This document shows positions 9,406-19,337 of a stretch of DNA of 64,000 nucleotides, piece by piece. The stretch covers positions 1,178,001 through 1,242,000 of the forward strand of contig CABDVE010000001.1 in NCBI GenBank assembly GCA_901420285.1. The letters run 5' to 3'. The position numbers and the translations under genes were made by a program. The stretch's first letter is position 1. Every line of letters begins with the position of its first letter. The notes beneath the pieces are model-generated. The model worked only from the letters and a program-made list of their open reading frames with translations, did not search any database and was not told the DNA's origin. The stretch is from Stutzerimonas stutzeri. Its GTDB lineage: Bacteria; Pseudomonadota; Gammaproteobacteria; Enterobacterales; Pasteurellaceae.

Positions 9406-9447
9406 AAATAGCACCGCATTGAAACCGCGTTCAATGCGGTGCTATTT
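9406..9447. terminator. 18-bp perfect hairpin made of two opposed CACCGCATTG motifs
   Basis: The arms 9406-9423 and 9430-9447 are exact reverse complements with a six-base loop (ACCGCG). Each arm holds one copy of the dispersed motif (AGCACCGCATTGAA). The A/T ends can act as a terminator tail. It lies between mtnN, which already has its own terminator, and the ABC transporter gene. The rest of 9365-9624 shows only AT-rich upstream sequence. Confidence 0.75.
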
Positions 9448-9624
9448 TGATACATCAGTTTTGTTCGATAAATGCGGAAATTGTTTTGTATTTGGGTTAC
9501 AGAATCTTTTTTGGCGTTTATTTTTATAGAACGGAATGGAATATTATAGCGGGATTAATTATTAGAGCGTTATAAAGGTTTTTCCTAAAATAGCCGCCCA
9601 TATATGACAAAAATAGGAAAATAT

Positions 9625-12000
9625 ATGCTTAACTTCATCAAAAAGGTCGGCCTTGCGTTTGTGGTATTGTTTTATGCTGCGCTATCTCAAGCCGAAAACG
9701 AAAAAACATTGCGCGTGGGAATCGATTTGACTTATGCGCCTTACGCGTATTTAGAGCAAGGCAAAGCAGCGGGTTTCGATCCTGATTTAATGATTTTACT
9801 CGGGCAGAATTTAGGCAAAAAAGTCGAATTTAAGGATACCCGCATTGAAAACATTATTATCGGTTTAAATGCCGGGCATTATGATGTGGTGGCTTCCGCG
9901 TTGTATGTGAATCCGCAGCGTGCTAAACAAGTGGATTTTCTCCCTTATTTGCAAACCGGTGGTGTGCTTGTTGTGCGCGGTAACGATTCTTTTGCGCCGC
10001 AAAAATTGGAGGATTTATGCGGTAAAAGCATTTCTTCAATGAAAGGTGCGGCGTGGATTCCGACGATGGAGAAAATTTCACAAGAATATTGTGCACCAAA
10101 CAATCTTAAGCCACTCGTGGTGAAAGAATATCCGAGCGCGCCGGAGGCTGCACAAGCGCTGTTATCCGGTGGTGTGGATGTGCAATATGAAGATGCCGCT
10201 GTGGCGCAGATGGTGATTGATCAATTAGGTTCGAAATTAAAAATTACCAATAAGACACAACTTTACCCGGTTTTAATCGGCTTGGCTTTCAATAAAGACG
10301 ATGCGAAAGGCAAAGCGGAAATTGCACAGGCGATTAAAGATACGCTTGCTGACGGTTCTTATGAACAATTGTTGAAAAAATACAATCTTGAATTTCCGAA
10401 TGCGGAATTGTTAAAAGCTAATGGATTGGAAAATGCCATTGAACAAGCTATTGCGGTAAATTCCGAAGGAACTTCATCTATTGCGGAAAAAGGATTTAAT
10501 TGGGCTTATTTAGGCGGTTTGTTGCTTAATAGCGATTTCTGGAATGCGGTGCTTACCGTTTTAGAATTAAGTACCTTAACGTGGATTTTTGCTATTTTGT
10601 GGGGCTTTATCCTTGCGTTAGGTTCACAATCAAACAATAAAATTTTTAATAAATTTACCAAAACCTATATTTGGTTGTTCCGTAGTTTGCCGTTATTGGT
10701 TTTATTAATTTTCATCTATAACGTGCCGCAATTTTGGCCAGCGAGTTCCGTGCTGTTATCGAATCCGTTTGTGGCCGGCTTAATTGCTATGGTGTTAAGC
10801 GAATCGGCGTATATTGCGGAAATTCATCGCAGTGCCTTGTCGGCCGTTCCGAAAGGGCAATATGAAGCGGGAAAAGCGTTAGGTATTCGTTTCTGGGGCA
10901 TTCAACGTTTAATCGTGATTCCGCAAGCATTAAAAGTCGCCTTACCGCCGTTAACCAATCAATATATTACGATTGTTAAATTAACTTCGTTGGTTTCGGT
11001 GATTTCATTAACTGAAATTTTGTTGGTCGGTCAACAACTTTATACTCGTAATTTCTTGGTGTTGGAAACTTTGTTGGCGGTGGCGTTTTATTATGTAGTT
11101 ATCGTGACGTTACTGACTTGGTTGTTAAAGAAATTCGAGAATAAACTTGATGTTTCCTTGCGCCAAGCGCATGACGATGTAAATGTTGACGTGAACAAAG
11201 CGGAACTTGCGCCTTATTCGGTGGTTAAGACAGAAAAACAAAATGGCGAAGATGCGTTGAAGGTTGAAGGTTTAAGAAAATCATTCAACCACGTGGAAGT
11301 ATTAAAAGGTATCGATCTTTCATTGAAATGGGGCGAAGTACTGTCGATTATTGGTTCTTCCGGTTCGGGTAAAACAACCTTGATTAGAAGTATCAACGGT
11401 CTGGAAACACTCGATCAAGGCAAGGTTTATCTGGAAGGGGAAGAATTTATTAATGGCAAACACTTCGCTTCAAATGCACAAGATAAAATTGTCGATTTGG
11501 GCATGGTGTTCCAAAGCTATAATTTGTTCCCACATAGAACGGTGTTAGAAAATCTTTTATTAGCACCGGAATATCATGGCAAAGCGGAACATGAAACGCG
11601 TTTATTGGCTTTGGCAATGTTGGATAAAGTCGGGTTATTGGCGCATGCCAATAAATATCCGCATCAATTATCCGGTGGTCAGCAACAACGTGTGGCGATT
11701 GCGCGTGCCTTGGTGATGAAACCGAAAATTATGTTGTTTGATGAGCCAACATCCGCACTCGATCCCGAATTAGTCGGTGAAGTGTTGCTGGTTATGGAAG
11801 AATTGGCGAAAGAAGGCATGACCATGATTATTGTGACCCATGAAATGCAATTTGCATTAAAAATTTCCGACAAAATTGCCTTTATGGATTCCGGTGAGAT
11901 TGCTTTCTTACAAACACCGAACGAACTAAGACAAAATGATGATCCACGCGTACGTCGTTTTATCAATAATGAAATTTTATTAAATGATTTTAGTATTTAA
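9625..12000 (+). CDS. Single-chain amino acid ABC importer: binding protein, permease and ATPase
   Basis: One 791-residue chain carries all three parts of a polar amino acid importer. A signal peptide (to about residue 23) leads into a family 3 solute-binding domain (about 27-255), then a His/Glu/Gln-type permease domain (about 295-505) with an EAA loop ([16 protein letters not shown]), then an ATPase domain (about 545-775). The ATPase has Walker [10 protein letters not shown], signature LSGGQQQR, Walker [13 protein letters not shown] and the switch His in VTHEM. ATG at 9625 is chosen over 9604 because AGGAAAAT precedes it and it starts directly at the signal peptide. It leads a three-gene operon with two hydrolases that suggest a cysteine precursor as cargo. 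That substrate is inference. Confidence 0.9.
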   Translation: MLNFIKKVGLAFVVLFYAALSQAENEKTLRVGIDLTYAPYAYLEQGKAAGFDPDLMILLGQNLGKKVEFKDTRIENIIIGLNAGHYDVVASALYVNPQRAKQVDFLPYLQTGGVLVVRGNDSFAPQKLEDLCGKSISSMKGAAWIPTMEKISQEYCAPNNLKPLVVKEYPSAPEAAQALLSGGVDVQYEDAAVAQMVIDQLGSKLKITNKTQLYPVLIGLAFNKDDAKGKAEIAQAIKDTLADGSYEQLLKKYNLEFPNAELLKANGLENAIEQAIAVNSEGTSSIAEKGFNWAYLGGLLLNSDFWNAVLTVLELSTLTWIFAILWGFILALGSQSNNKIFNKFTKTYIWLFRSLPLLVLLIFIYNVPQFWPASSVLLSNPFVAGLIAMVLSESAYIAEIHRSALSAVPKGQYEAGKALGIRFWGIQRLIVIPQALKVALPPLTNQYITIVKLTSLVSVISLTEILLVGQQLYTRNFLVLETLLAVAFYYVVIVTLLTWLLKKFENKLDVSLRQAHDDVNVDVNKAELAPYSVVKTEKQNGEDALKVEGLRKSFNHVEVLKGIDLSLKWGEVLSIIGSSGSGKTTLIRSINGLETLDQGKVYLEGEEFINGKHFASNAQDKIVDLGMVFQSYNLFPHRTVLENLLLAPEYHGKAEHETRLLALAMLDKVGLLAHANKYPHQLSGGQQQRVAIARALVMKPKIMLFDEPTSALDPELVGEVLLVMEELAKEGMTMIIVTHEMQFALKISDKIAFMDSGEIAFLQTPNELRQNDDPRVRRFINNEILLNDFSI

Positions 12001-12010
12001 GGAGTGAGTT

Positions 12011-12511
12011 ATGTCACAAGATTTTCCTGAATTTGTTGAAATTGGCATTTTGCAGCAACGTAAAATCGAAGCGGAAATTATTAAACCGATCTATGAAATT
12101 ATGAAACGTGAATTTGGCTTGGAAAAAGCTAAATCCATCATTGAAGAAGCCGTCGCCAATGCGGCCGTGGAGGCGGGCAAAGAATATGCCAAACGCGAAC
12201 CGAACGGCACCAGCGTAGAAAGTTTTGTGGCGTTGCAATATTTGTGGGAAAAAGATGATGCCTTACGGATTGATGTGCTGGATAACACCCATGAAAAATA
12301 CAGTTATAACGTACATCGTTGCCGTTATGCGGAAATGTATAAAGAAATGGGGTTAGAAGAAATCGGCTTTCTTTTATCTTGTAATCGCGACAGTAAATTT
12401 ATCGAAGGTTATGCGCCGAATGTGAAATTAACCCGGCCGCATACCGTCATGAACGGCGACGGCTTTTGCGATTTTAGATACCAATTGCAATCTGATGAGA
12501 GCAACTCATGA
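12011..12511 (+). CDS. L-2-amino-thiazoline-4-carboxylate (ATC) hydrolase family protein
   Basis: The 166-residue product looks like the ATC hydrolase family, whose known member opens the thiazoline ring of L-ATC to give N-carbamoyl-L-cysteine. The family-like C-terminal half is visible: a Cys in GFLLSCNRD near residue 127 and the HTVMNGDGFCDFRY ending. No signal peptide, so cytosolic. AAGGAG lies upstream of the ATG, 10 bases after the transporter stop, and the gene overlaps the next by ATGA. The next gene encodes the enzyme type that would take the product to cysteine. Substrate not proven; family call fairly firm. Confidence 0.75.
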   Translation: MSQDFPEFVEIGILQQRKIEAEIIKPIYEIMKREFGLEKAKSIIEEAVANAAVEAGKEYAKREPNGTSVESFVALQYLWEKDDALRIDVLDNTHEKYSYNVHRCRYAEMYKEMGLEEIGFLLSCNRDSKFIEGYAPNVKLTRPHTVMNGDGFCDFRYQLQSDESNS

Positions 12512-13734
12512 TAAAAATTAATCGTGCGCGATTATTGGGATTACTGCATGATTTCGCGCAATTCGGCAAAACTGAAAATAACGGTGTGACGCGTCTTGCT
12601 TTATCCGATGAGGATAAATTGGCGAGAGACTATTTTATTAAGCTGGCAACGCAGGCGGGTTTTTCCGTTAAAGTCGATGCTATCGGCAATATTTTTGTTC
12701 GACGGGAAGGCAAACAAGCTCAATTAGCACCAATTTTGATCGGTTCACATGGGGATTCTCAACCGTTAGGCGGCCGCTATGATGGAATTTATGGCGTGTT
12801 GGCGGGGCTTGAAGTATTACTATCGCTTAATCAGCACCGCATTGAAACCGAACGTCCTGTCGATCTTGTGATGTGGACGAATGAAGAAGGCGCGCGTTTT
12901 GCTCCTGCAATGATGGGCGCGGCGGTTTTTACCGGAAAATTGTCTCTTGACGAAGCGTTTAAGAAACAAGATAAACAGGGCATAAGCGTTAAATCGGAAT
13001 TGGAACGCATCGGTTATTTAGGTAACGATGATTTTTCTAATTATAAACCTCATGCCGCCTTGGAACTTCATATTGAACAAGGGCCGATTCTTGAACGTAA
13101 TCATACGGATATCGGCATTGTGAGCGGTGCATTAGGGCAAAATTGGTATCGAATTCAATTAGACGGGGTGGCCTCTCACGCCGGAACAACACCGATGAAT
13201 CTGCGTCGTGATGCAGGCATTGGTATGGCGGAAGCAATGGTGAAATTCAATGAATTGGGGTTGAGGGAAATAGGAAATCAAGGGCGGGTTACAGTTGGCT
13301 CAATTCAACTTACCCCGAACTCACCGAATGTGATTCCCGGTCGATCTAATTTTAGTTTAGAAGTACGCCATCCTAGCCGGCATTCTTTAGAGCAAATTGA
13401 TCGGGAAATTCGCCAAATTTTAGCTGATGTCGCCGACAAGCATCAATTGGCTGTTCAACTTAATCAAGTAGCAAAGCTGGCGCCCTTGACGTTTAATTCC
13501 GAGTTACTTGAAACGCTCCGACAAACGGCAGATGAACTAGGGTATTGTCGGGAAGATATTGTTTCCGGCGCCGGGCATGATTCTTGCCACTTAAACGACA
13601 AAATGCCGACGGCGATGCTCTTTATTCCTTGTATCGACGGATTAAGCCATAACGAATTGGAAAATATTAAGGATGAGTGGTGCGAGAAGGGCTGTAATAT
13701 GCTTTTCCATGCGGTATTAAAATTAGCGCAATAA
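12508..13734 (+). CDS. N-carbamoyl-L-amino acid hydrolase, M20 family
   Basis: The 408-residue metal hydrolase belongs to the HyuC/AmaB/allantoate amidohydrolase branch of M20. Metal-binding and catalytic motifs are present: GSHGDSQPLGGRYDG near residue 80, TNEEGARFAP near 127, ELHIEQGP near 190, the dimerisation-domain GVASHAGTTPM near 225 and GAGHDSCH near 355. It removes a carbamoyl group from an N-carbamoyl amino acid. With an ATC hydrolase immediately upstream (4-base overlap), N-carbamoyl-L-cysteine is the likely substrate, giving L-cysteine, CO2 and ammonia. Allantoate is the main alternative, but no purine-degradation gene is near. Confidence 0.85.
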   Translation: MIKINRARLLGLLHDFAQFGKTENNGVTRLALSDEDKLARDYFIKLATQAGFSVKVDAIGNIFVRREGKQAQLAPILIGSHGDSQPLGGRYDGIYGVLAGLEVLLSLNQHRIETERPVDLVMWTNEEGARFAPAMMGAAVFTGKLSLDEAFKKQDKQGISVKSELERIGYLGNDDFSNYKPHAALELHIEQGPILERNHTDIGIVSGALGQNWYRIQLDGVASHAGTTPMNLRRDAGIGMAEAMVKFNELGLREIGNQGRVTVGSIQLTPNSPNVIPGRSNFSLEVRHPSRHSLEQIDREIRQILADVADKHQLAVQLNQVAKLAPLTFNSELLETLRQTADELGYCREDIVSGAGHDSCHLNDKMPTAMLFIPCIDGLSHNELENIKDEWCEKGCNMLFHAVLKLAQ

Positions 13735-13746
13735 CTGAATTCTCAC

Positions 13747-13752
13747 TATAAT
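13747..13752 (+). promoter_or_regulatory. -10 element of the cmk promoter
   Basis: A perfect TATAAT is followed by ACGCAGAA and a T run, then GGTGAGG and ATG at 13779. The same AATACGCAGAATTTTTT stretch precedes accD (41402-41418). No clear -35 was found. Confidence 0.5.
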
Positions 13753-13778
13753 ACGCAGAATTTTTTTGGTGAGGACAA

Positions 13779-14453
13779 ATGATGGGAATAATTATTACCG
13801 TAGATGGCCCGAGCGGAGCCGGAAAAGGCACCTTGTGTTATGCCTTGGCGGAAAAATTAGGCTATGCTTTGCTTGATAGCGGAGCAATTTATCGGGTTAC
13901 GGCGCTGGCGGCACTGAAAAATGCGGTGGATTTGACTGACGAATTCGCTTTGGCTGAATTGGCACGTAAGTTAGATATTCAATTTATTCCGCAAGAGGGC
14001 GAGGTGAATGTTTTGTTAAACGGTGAAAATGTTAGCCGTTTAATTCGCACCCAAGAAGTGGCAGAAGCTGCCTCAAAAGTGGCGATTTTTCCGCAAGTTC
14101 GTGCTGTTTTATTGCAAGTTCAACAGGATTTCGCGAAAAATGATGGTTTGATTGCCGACGGACGGGATATGGGAACGGTTGTGTTTCCAAATGCACAAGT
14201 AAAATTGTTTTTAGACGCCAGTGCGGAAGAACGTGCAAAAAGACGTTATAACCAGTTGCAAAATAAGGGAATTAATGGTAACTTTGCGCAGATTTTAGCC
14301 GAGATAAAAGATCGCGATTTTCGTGACAGAAATCGCCAAGTAGCCCCCCTTAAACCGGCTGAAGATGCGTTGTTGCTGGATAGCACCGCATTGAGCATCG
14401 ACCAAGTGATTGCGCAAGCGTTAACTTATATTCGACAGCGCATAGACAATTAA
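13779..14453 (+). CDS. cmk: Cytidylate kinase
   Basis: The 224-residue enzyme phosphorylates CMP and dCMP. The P-loop GPSGAGKGT is at residues 10-18, the NMP-binding region includes LDSGAIYR, and [11 protein letters not shown] is the usual CMP kinase motif. GGTGAGG precedes the first of two adjacent ATG codons. cmk-rpsA-ihfB is the conserved order in enteric and Pasteurellaceae genomes. Confidence 0.96.
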   Translation: MMGIIITVDGPSGAGKGTLCYALAEKLGYALLDSGAIYRVTALAALKNAVDLTDEFALAELARKLDIQFIPQEGEVNVLLNGENVSRLIRTQEVAEAASKVAIFPQVRAVLLQVQQDFAKNDGLIADGRDMGTVVFPNAQVKLFLDASAEERAKRRYNQLQNKGINGNFAQILAEIKDRDFRDRNRQVAPLKPAEDALLLDSTALSIDQVIAQALTYIRQRIDN

Positions 14454-14550
14454 AACTTTGTTTGTTCAAGGACGAACGGACGTTTATTATCAACCCCACA
14501 TTTTATGGATTAAATGCGGATGTTATTAACTTTTAAAGAAGATTATTTAT

Positions 14551-16200
14551 ATGTCAGAATCTTTCGCTCAACTTTTTGAAGAATCACTAAAAGGCCTTGA
14601 AACCCGTCAAGGTTCAATCGTTAGTGGTACCGTAGTCTCTATCCAAAAGGGTTTTGTGCTTGTTGATGCGGGCTTAAAATCCGAATCTGCAATTCCGGTT
14701 GCCGAATTCTTAAACGCACAAGGCGAACTTGAAATTCAAGTCGGCGATACTGTAAACGTAGCATTAGACGCAGTTGAAGATGGTTTCGGTGAAACTAAAC
14801 TTTCTCGCGAAAAAGCGGTTCGTCACGAATCTTGGATTGAGTTGGAAAAAGCTTACGAAGATAAAGCGACTGTTGTCGGTTTAGTTAACGGCAAAGTAAA
14901 AGGCGGTTTCACAGTTGAGCTAAACGGCGTTCGTGCATTCTTGCCGGGTTCTTTAGTTGATACTCGTCCGGCTCGTGATGCGGATCACTTATTAGGTAAA
15001 GAATTAGAATTCAAAGTAATTAAATTGGATCAAAAACGTAATAATGTCGTTGTTTCCCGTCGTGCAGTAATTGAATCCGAAAGTAGCCAAGAACGTGAAC
15101 AAGTGTTAGAAAATCTTGTTGAAGGTTCAGAAGTTAAAGGTATCGTTAAAAACTTAACTGACTATGGTGCATTCGTTGATTTAGGTGGTGTTGATGGTTT
15201 ATTACACATTACCGATATGGCTTGGAAGCGTGTTAAGCACCCAAGCGAAATCGTTAACGTTGGCGATGAAGTTACCGTTAAAGTATTGAAATTTGATAAA
15301 GATCGTACTCGTGTATCTTTAGGCTTAAAACAATTAGGTCAAGATCCGTGGGCGGCAATTGCAGAAAACCATCCTGTAAACAGCAAATTAACCGGTAAAG
15401 TAACAAACTTAACTGACTACGGCTGTTTCGTTGAAATTTTAGATGGTGTGGAAGGTTTGGTTCACGTTTCCGAAATGGATTGGACAAACAAAAACATTCA
15501 TCCATCTAAAGTAGTGAGTTTAGGTGATGTAGTTGAAGTGATGGTATTGGAAATCGATGAAGAACGTCGTCGTATTTCTTTAGGTTTAAAACAATGCAAA
15601 CCTAACCCATGGACTCAATTCGCCGAAATGTACAATAAGGGCGATAAAGTTGTCGGTAAAATCAAATCTATCACCGATTTTGGTATCTTCATCGGTTTGG
15701 ATGGTGGTATTGATGGTTTGGTTCACTTATCTGACATTTCTTGGAATGTTCCAGGTGAGGAAGCAGTTCGTAACTACAAAAAAGGTGATGAAGTTTCTGC
15801 AGTAGTATTAGCCGTAGATGCAGTGAAAGAGCGTATTTCTTTAGGTATCAAACAACTTGAAGAAGATCCGTTCAACAATTTCGTAGCGATTAACAAAAAA
15901 GGTGCAGTAGTGTCTGCAACTGTTGTTGAAGCTGATGCGAAAGGTGCCAAAGTTGAATTAGCTGGTGGCGCAGAAGGTTACATTCGAGCAGCTGATTTAA
16001 CTAGCGAAGTTGTTTCCGGTGATGTTGTTGAAGCGAAATACACCGGTGTAGATCGTAAAGCTCGTATCGTTCATTTGTCTGTTCGCGCTAAAGATCAAGC
16101 AGAAGAAGCGGCTGCAATTGCAAATGTAAATAACAAGCAAGAAGATGTTGTTATTCCAAACGCAATGGCTGAAGCTTTTAAAGCGGCTAAAGGTGAATAA
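14551..16200 (+). CDS. rpsA: 30S ribosomal protein S1
   Basis: The 549-residue protein has six S1/OB repeats in tandem, visible as recurring G-x-V-x-x-I/L...GAFVDLGG...GLLHITD...VKVLKFD...RISLGLKQ blocks. It helps mRNA bind the 30S subunit. Codon use is noticeably more biased than that of its neighbours (many GTT, GCA, GGT and AAA), as for a highly expressed gene. Length compares with 557 in E. coli. Confidence 0.98.
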   Translation: MSESFAQLFEESLKGLETRQGSIVSGTVVSIQKGFVLVDAGLKSESAIPVAEFLNAQGELEIQVGDTVNVALDAVEDGFGETKLSREKAVRHESWIELEKAYEDKATVVGLVNGKVKGGFTVELNGVRAFLPGSLVDTRPARDADHLLGKELEFKVIKLDQKRNNVVVSRRAVIESESSQEREQVLENLVEGSEVKGIVKNLTDYGAFVDLGGVDGLLHITDMAWKRVKHPSEIVNVGDEVTVKVLKFDKDRTRVSLGLKQLGQDPWAAIAENHPVNSKLTGKVTNLTDYGCFVEILDGVEGLVHVSEMDWTNKNIHPSKVVSLGDVVEVMVLEIDEERRRISLGLKQCKPNPWTQFAEMYNKGDKVVGKIKSITDFGIFIGLDGGIDGLVHLSDISWNVPGEEAVRNYKKGDEVSAVVLAVDAVKERISLGIKQLEEDPFNNFVAINKKGAVVSATVVEADAKGAKVELAGGAEGYIRAADLTSEVVSGDVVEAKYTGVDRKARIVHLSVRAKDQAEEAAAIANVNNKQEDVVIPNAMAEAFKAAKGE

Positions 16201-16221
16201 TTTATTTATTTATTCTAAGAG

Positions 16222-16246
16222 GGCTGGGGAAACCCAGCCTTATTTT
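16222..16246 (+). terminator. Rho-independent terminator after rpsA
   Basis: A 7-bp stem GGCTGGG / CCCAGCC with a GAAA tetraloop and TTATTTTT follows rpsA by about 20 bases. Confidence 0.92.
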
Positions 16247-16340
16247 TATAAATTTTATTGATAACTTATTCAAAATAATGAATTATCAATAAGATTTATC
16301 ATAAAGCTTGTATATGAGTAGGTAAAAGAGGAGAAATGAG

Positions 16341-16625
16341 ATGACAAAGTCAGAGCTTATCGAAAATTTATCCGCGAAACATCCTTCTTTAGCGATAAAG
16401 GAAATAGAAGGCACTGTAAAAGATATTCTAGAACTCATAGCACAATCATTAGAAGATGCTAATCGCGTGGAAATTCGAGGTTTTGGTAGTTTTTCTCTTC
16501 ATTACCGTCAACCTCGTCTTGGAAGAAATCCGAAAACTGGTGATTCGGTAAAATTAGATGCAAAATGCATACCGCATTTTAAACCGGGTAAAGCGTTAAA
16601 AGAACGAGTGGATGTATTCGCTTAG
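16341..16625 (+). CDS. ihfB: Integration host factor beta subunit
   Basis: The 94-residue HU/IHF family protein bends DNA with the alpha subunit. It has the signature [21 protein letters not shown] with the DNA-intercalating Pro in the arm (RNPKTG) and the usual N-terminal helices. It starts [10 protein letters not shown] after GAGGAG-type spacing. Placement after rpsA is conserved. In this family IHF supports CRISPR adaptation as well as recombination; that link here is general knowledge only. Confidence 0.96.
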   Translation: MTKSELIENLSAKHPSLAIKEIEGTVKDILELIAQSLEDANRVEIRGFGSFSLHYRQPRLGRNPKTGDSVKLDAKCIPHFKPGKALKERVDVFA

Positions 16626-16647
16626 AACTCACAATAAATGAAATTAC

Positions 16648-16668
16648 GACACTTAGGTGTCTTTTTTT
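16648..16668 (+). terminator. Rho-independent terminator after ihfB
   Basis: A short 5-bp stem GACAC / GTGTC with a TTAG loop and seven following T. Confidence 0.8.
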
Positions 16669-16716
16669 CGTAATGATTTTAATGTAGTAAGACTATATTT
16701 CTTAAAGGGTTTCCAT

Positions 16717-17016
16717 ATGATCAAATATATTTTAGGTTTTATTATTATTTTGGCGATTGTACTTGTCGCAATTACTGTTGGCGCAAATAATGATCAAATT
16801 ATTACGTTTAATTACATTGTCGCCCAAAGCCAATTTCAACTTTCAACATTGGTCGCGATTTTATTTGGATTAGGTTTGATTTTAGGTTGGTTTATTACGG
16901 GCTTTTTCTATTTGAAATTAAAAATTAAAAATATGGCATTAAGTCGGCAAATTAAACGTCAAACCTTGCAGATTAACGAATTAACCACAACACGCGATAA
17001 GGCAAAGGCTGAATAA
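16717..17016 (+). CDS. lapA: LapA, lipopolysaccharide assembly membrane protein
   Basis: The 99-residue product has two transmembrane helices (about 2-22 and 41-63) and a short charged coiled-coil tail, the DUF1049/LapA layout. It works with LapB in regulating LPS synthesis at the inner membrane. ATG at 16717 is used because AAAGGG precedes it and it fits the family; the open frame reaches back to 16657 over the ihfB terminator. The stop shares a base with the lapB start (TAATG). Confidence 0.9.
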   Translation: MIKYILGFIIILAIVLVAITVGANNDQIITFNYIVAQSQFQLSTLVAILFGLGLILGWFITGFFYLKLKIKNMALSRQIKRQTLQINELTTTRDKAKAE

Positions 17017-18206
17017 TGCTTGAGTTACTCTTTCTGCTTTTGCCAATTGCCGCTGCATATGGCTGGTATATGGGGCAACGTAGCGCAAAAAGAGATCAGG
17101 AAGATATTAGTAACAAACTTTCCCGTGACTATGTCACGGGTGTTAATTTTTTACTATCCAATCAAACCGATAAAGCCGTAGATTTGTTTTTGCACATGTT
17201 ACAGAAACAAGAAAACGAAAATGAAATCGAAAGCCGTTCTCAGTTTGAAGCCGAATTAACGCTTGGTAATTTATTCCGTTCACGCGGCGAGGTTGATCGC
17301 GCATTGCGTATTCATCAGGCGTTAGATCGCAGTCCTAATTATACATTCGAACAAAAACTTCTTGCTAAACAGCAGCTTGCTCGTGATTTTATGACGATAG
17401 GTTTTTTGGATCGCGCGGAAAATCTCTATATTTTATTAGTGGATGAACCCGAATTTGCTGAAAATGCTCTACAGCAGCTTTTAGTTATTTATCAAAAAAC
17501 TAAAGAATGGAAAAAAGCCGTTAATATCGCAGAAAAGCTTGCGAAAATTTATCCGCAAGAAAACAATATCGAACTAGCACAGTGTTATTGTGAATATGTT
17601 CAAAGTTTGAACAGCGAAAATACCATCGAAAAGCGTCAAATTTTACAAAAAGCTTTGTTGGTTTCTTCTCGCTGCGTAAGGGCTTCAATATTGCTTGCTG
17701 AGTTAGATATGGAGGAAGAAAATTATCCTCAAGCGATTAAAAACTTAGAAGAAGTGCTTCGACAAAATCCGGATTATATTGGCGAAGTTCTTTCAAGTTT
17801 AAAGCTTTGCTATAAAAAATTAGATCAACTGGATAATTTTGAATTATTTTTAATTCGCGCTGAACAACAAGTTAAAAATGATGAAGTAGATTTAGCATTG
17901 GCAAAATTACTCGAAGAAAAAGATGGCAAAGCCGCGGCGCAGACGAAGCTTTATCAACAGCTGAACAAAAAACCAAGTACCTTAATTTTCCATCGTTTTA
18001 TTCAATATCAAATTGACGATGCGGAAGAGGGGCGCGGAAAAGACAGTTTAATTTTACTTCACAAAATGGTAGGCGAACGTATTAAACAAAGTGCCGCTTA
18101 TCGTTGTTCCAATTGTGGGTATCAAATTCATAAATTACTTTGGAATTGCCCGTCATGTCGTCATTGGGAAACTATCAAACCTTTATCCGCACAAGAGCAT
18201 AATTAA
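17016..18206 (+). CDS. lapB: LapB (YciM), TPR protein controlling LPS synthesis
   Basis: The 396-residue protein has one N-terminal membrane anchor (1-20), a long array of tetratricopeptide repeats (about 60-340) and a C-terminal rubredoxin-like metal site, CSNCGY...CPSCRHW, at about residues 364-385. LapB promotes turnover of LpxC with FtsH. It is coupled to lapA and followed by pyrF, the usual order. Confidence 0.96.
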   Translation: MLELLFLLLPIAAAYGWYMGQRSAKRDQEDISNKLSRDYVTGVNFLLSNQTDKAVDLFLHMLQKQENENEIESRSQFEAELTLGNLFRSRGEVDRALRIHQALDRSPNYTFEQKLLAKQQLARDFMTIGFLDRAENLYILLVDEPEFAENALQQLLVIYQKTKEWKKAVNIAEKLAKIYPQENNIELAQCYCEYVQSLNSENTIEKRQILQKALLVSSRCVRASILLAELDMEEENYPQAIKNLEEVLRQNPDYIGEVLSSLKLCYKKLDQLDNFELFLIRAEQQVKNDEVDLALAKLLEEKDGKAAAQTKLYQQLNKKPSTLIFHRFIQYQIDDAEEGRGKDSLILLHKMVGERIKQSAAYRCSNCGYQIHKLLWNCPSCRHWETIKPLSAQEHN

Positions 18207-18229
18207 AAAATACACAGAGAGGTAAAATT

Positions 18230-18922
18230 ATGACCAGTAAAGTTATTGTCGCCCTGGATTATGAAACGGAAGCCGAAGCGCTTGTATTAGTTGATCAAAT
18301 CGATCCTGACTTATGTCGCTTAAAGGTCGGTAAAGAAATGTTTACAACGCTGGGTAGCAGCTTTGTGAAACAATTGCACGATCGCAATTTCGATGTTTTT
18401 CTTGATTTAAAATTTCATGATATCCCGAACACCGTGGCGCGAGCAGTGCGTTCAGCTGCCGATTTAGGCGTATGGATGGTGGATGTACATGCCAGCGGTG
18501 GCTTGAAAATGATGGAAGAAGCAAAAAAAATCCTTGAGCCTTATGGTGAAGACGCGCCGCTTTTAATTGCCGTTACCGTTTTAACCAGTATGGAGGATTT
18601 AGATTTGCTTCAAATCGGCATTAATGCCTCGCCGATGGAACAAGTATTGCGTTTAGCGCATTTGACTCAACGAGCAGGATTAGACGGCGTAGTTTGTTCG
18701 CCGCAAGAGGTGGAAATTTTACGCAATAGTTGCGGAAAGGATTTTAAATTAATTACCCCTGGAATACGTCCAATCGGTAGTGATTTTGGTGATCAGCGCC
18801 GAGTAATGACACCGGCTGCCGCATTACGTTCCGGTTCGGATTATTTAGTAATCGGTCGTCCGATAACTCAAGCGGATAATCCAGCTGATGTGCTTCGTGC
18901 TATCAACGCCTCAATTGCATAA
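18230..18922 (+). CDS. pyrF: Orotidine 5'-phosphate decarboxylase
   Basis: The 230-residue TIM-barrel enzyme makes UMP from OMP. The catalytic motif [13 protein letters not shown] lies near residue 60 (Asp-Lys-Asp array), and the phosphate-binding GIRP loop is near 180. GAGAGG precedes the ATG. It sits 23 bases after lapB and 5 bases before a SUI1-family gene, so it is probably co-transcribed with both. Confidence 0.97.
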   Translation: MTSKVIVALDYETEAEALVLVDQIDPDLCRLKVGKEMFTTLGSSFVKQLHDRNFDVFLDLKFHDIPNTVARAVRSAADLGVWMVDVHASGGLKMMEEAKKILEPYGEDAPLLIAVTVLTSMEDLDLLQIGINASPMEQVLRLAHLTQRAGLDGVVCSPQEVEILRNSCGKDFKLITPGIRPIGSDFGDQRRVMTPAAALRSGSDYLVIGRPITQADNPADVLRAINASIA

Positions 18923-18927
18923 TCATA

Positions 18928-19248
18928 ATGAATGATTCAGTTTTAGTTTATTCCACTGAAAGTGGACGTATTAAACAAGAAAAAGCGATATCGACATGTT
19001 CGAAAGGCGACGGTTTTGTGCGTATTCAAAAGCAAACCAGCGGCAGGAAAGGTGCCGGCGTGTCGTTAATCAGCGGCTTGGATTTAAGTGATGATGAATT
19101 AAAAAAACTCACCACAGAATTAAAAAAACGCTGCGGTTGTGGCGGTTCGCTGAAAGGCGGCAATATTGAAATTCAAGGCGATAAACGCGATTTATTAAAG
19201 CAACTGTTAGAACAAAAAGGCTTTAAGGTGAAACTCGCCGGTGGCTAA
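18928..19248 (+). CDS. yciH: SUI1-family translation factor (YciH type)
   Basis: The 106-residue product matches the bacterial eIF1/SUI1 family: RIQKQTSGRKGAGVSLI in the middle and CGCGGSLKGGNIEIQGD toward the end. Bacterial YciH is implicated in initiation fidelity. It follows pyrF after 5 bases, the conserved pyrF-yciH pair. Confidence 0.93.
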   Translation: MNDSVLVYSTESGRIKQEKAISTCSKGDGFVRIQKQTSGRKGAGVSLISGLDLSDDELKKLTTELKKRCGCGGSLKGGNIEIQGDKRDLLKQLLEQKGFKVKLAGG

Positions 19249-19337
19249 AAATAAATGGATTGGCACTGACCAATCCATTTTCCTTTCTATCTGCATTAAA
19301 AATGCGGTCTATTTTCAAAAATTTTAATGAGGTAATT

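Noticed and set aside
19260-19337. N-terminal extension of uup
   Set aside because: The GTG at 19338 has GAGG in place and starts the family N-terminus; the extension matches nothing.
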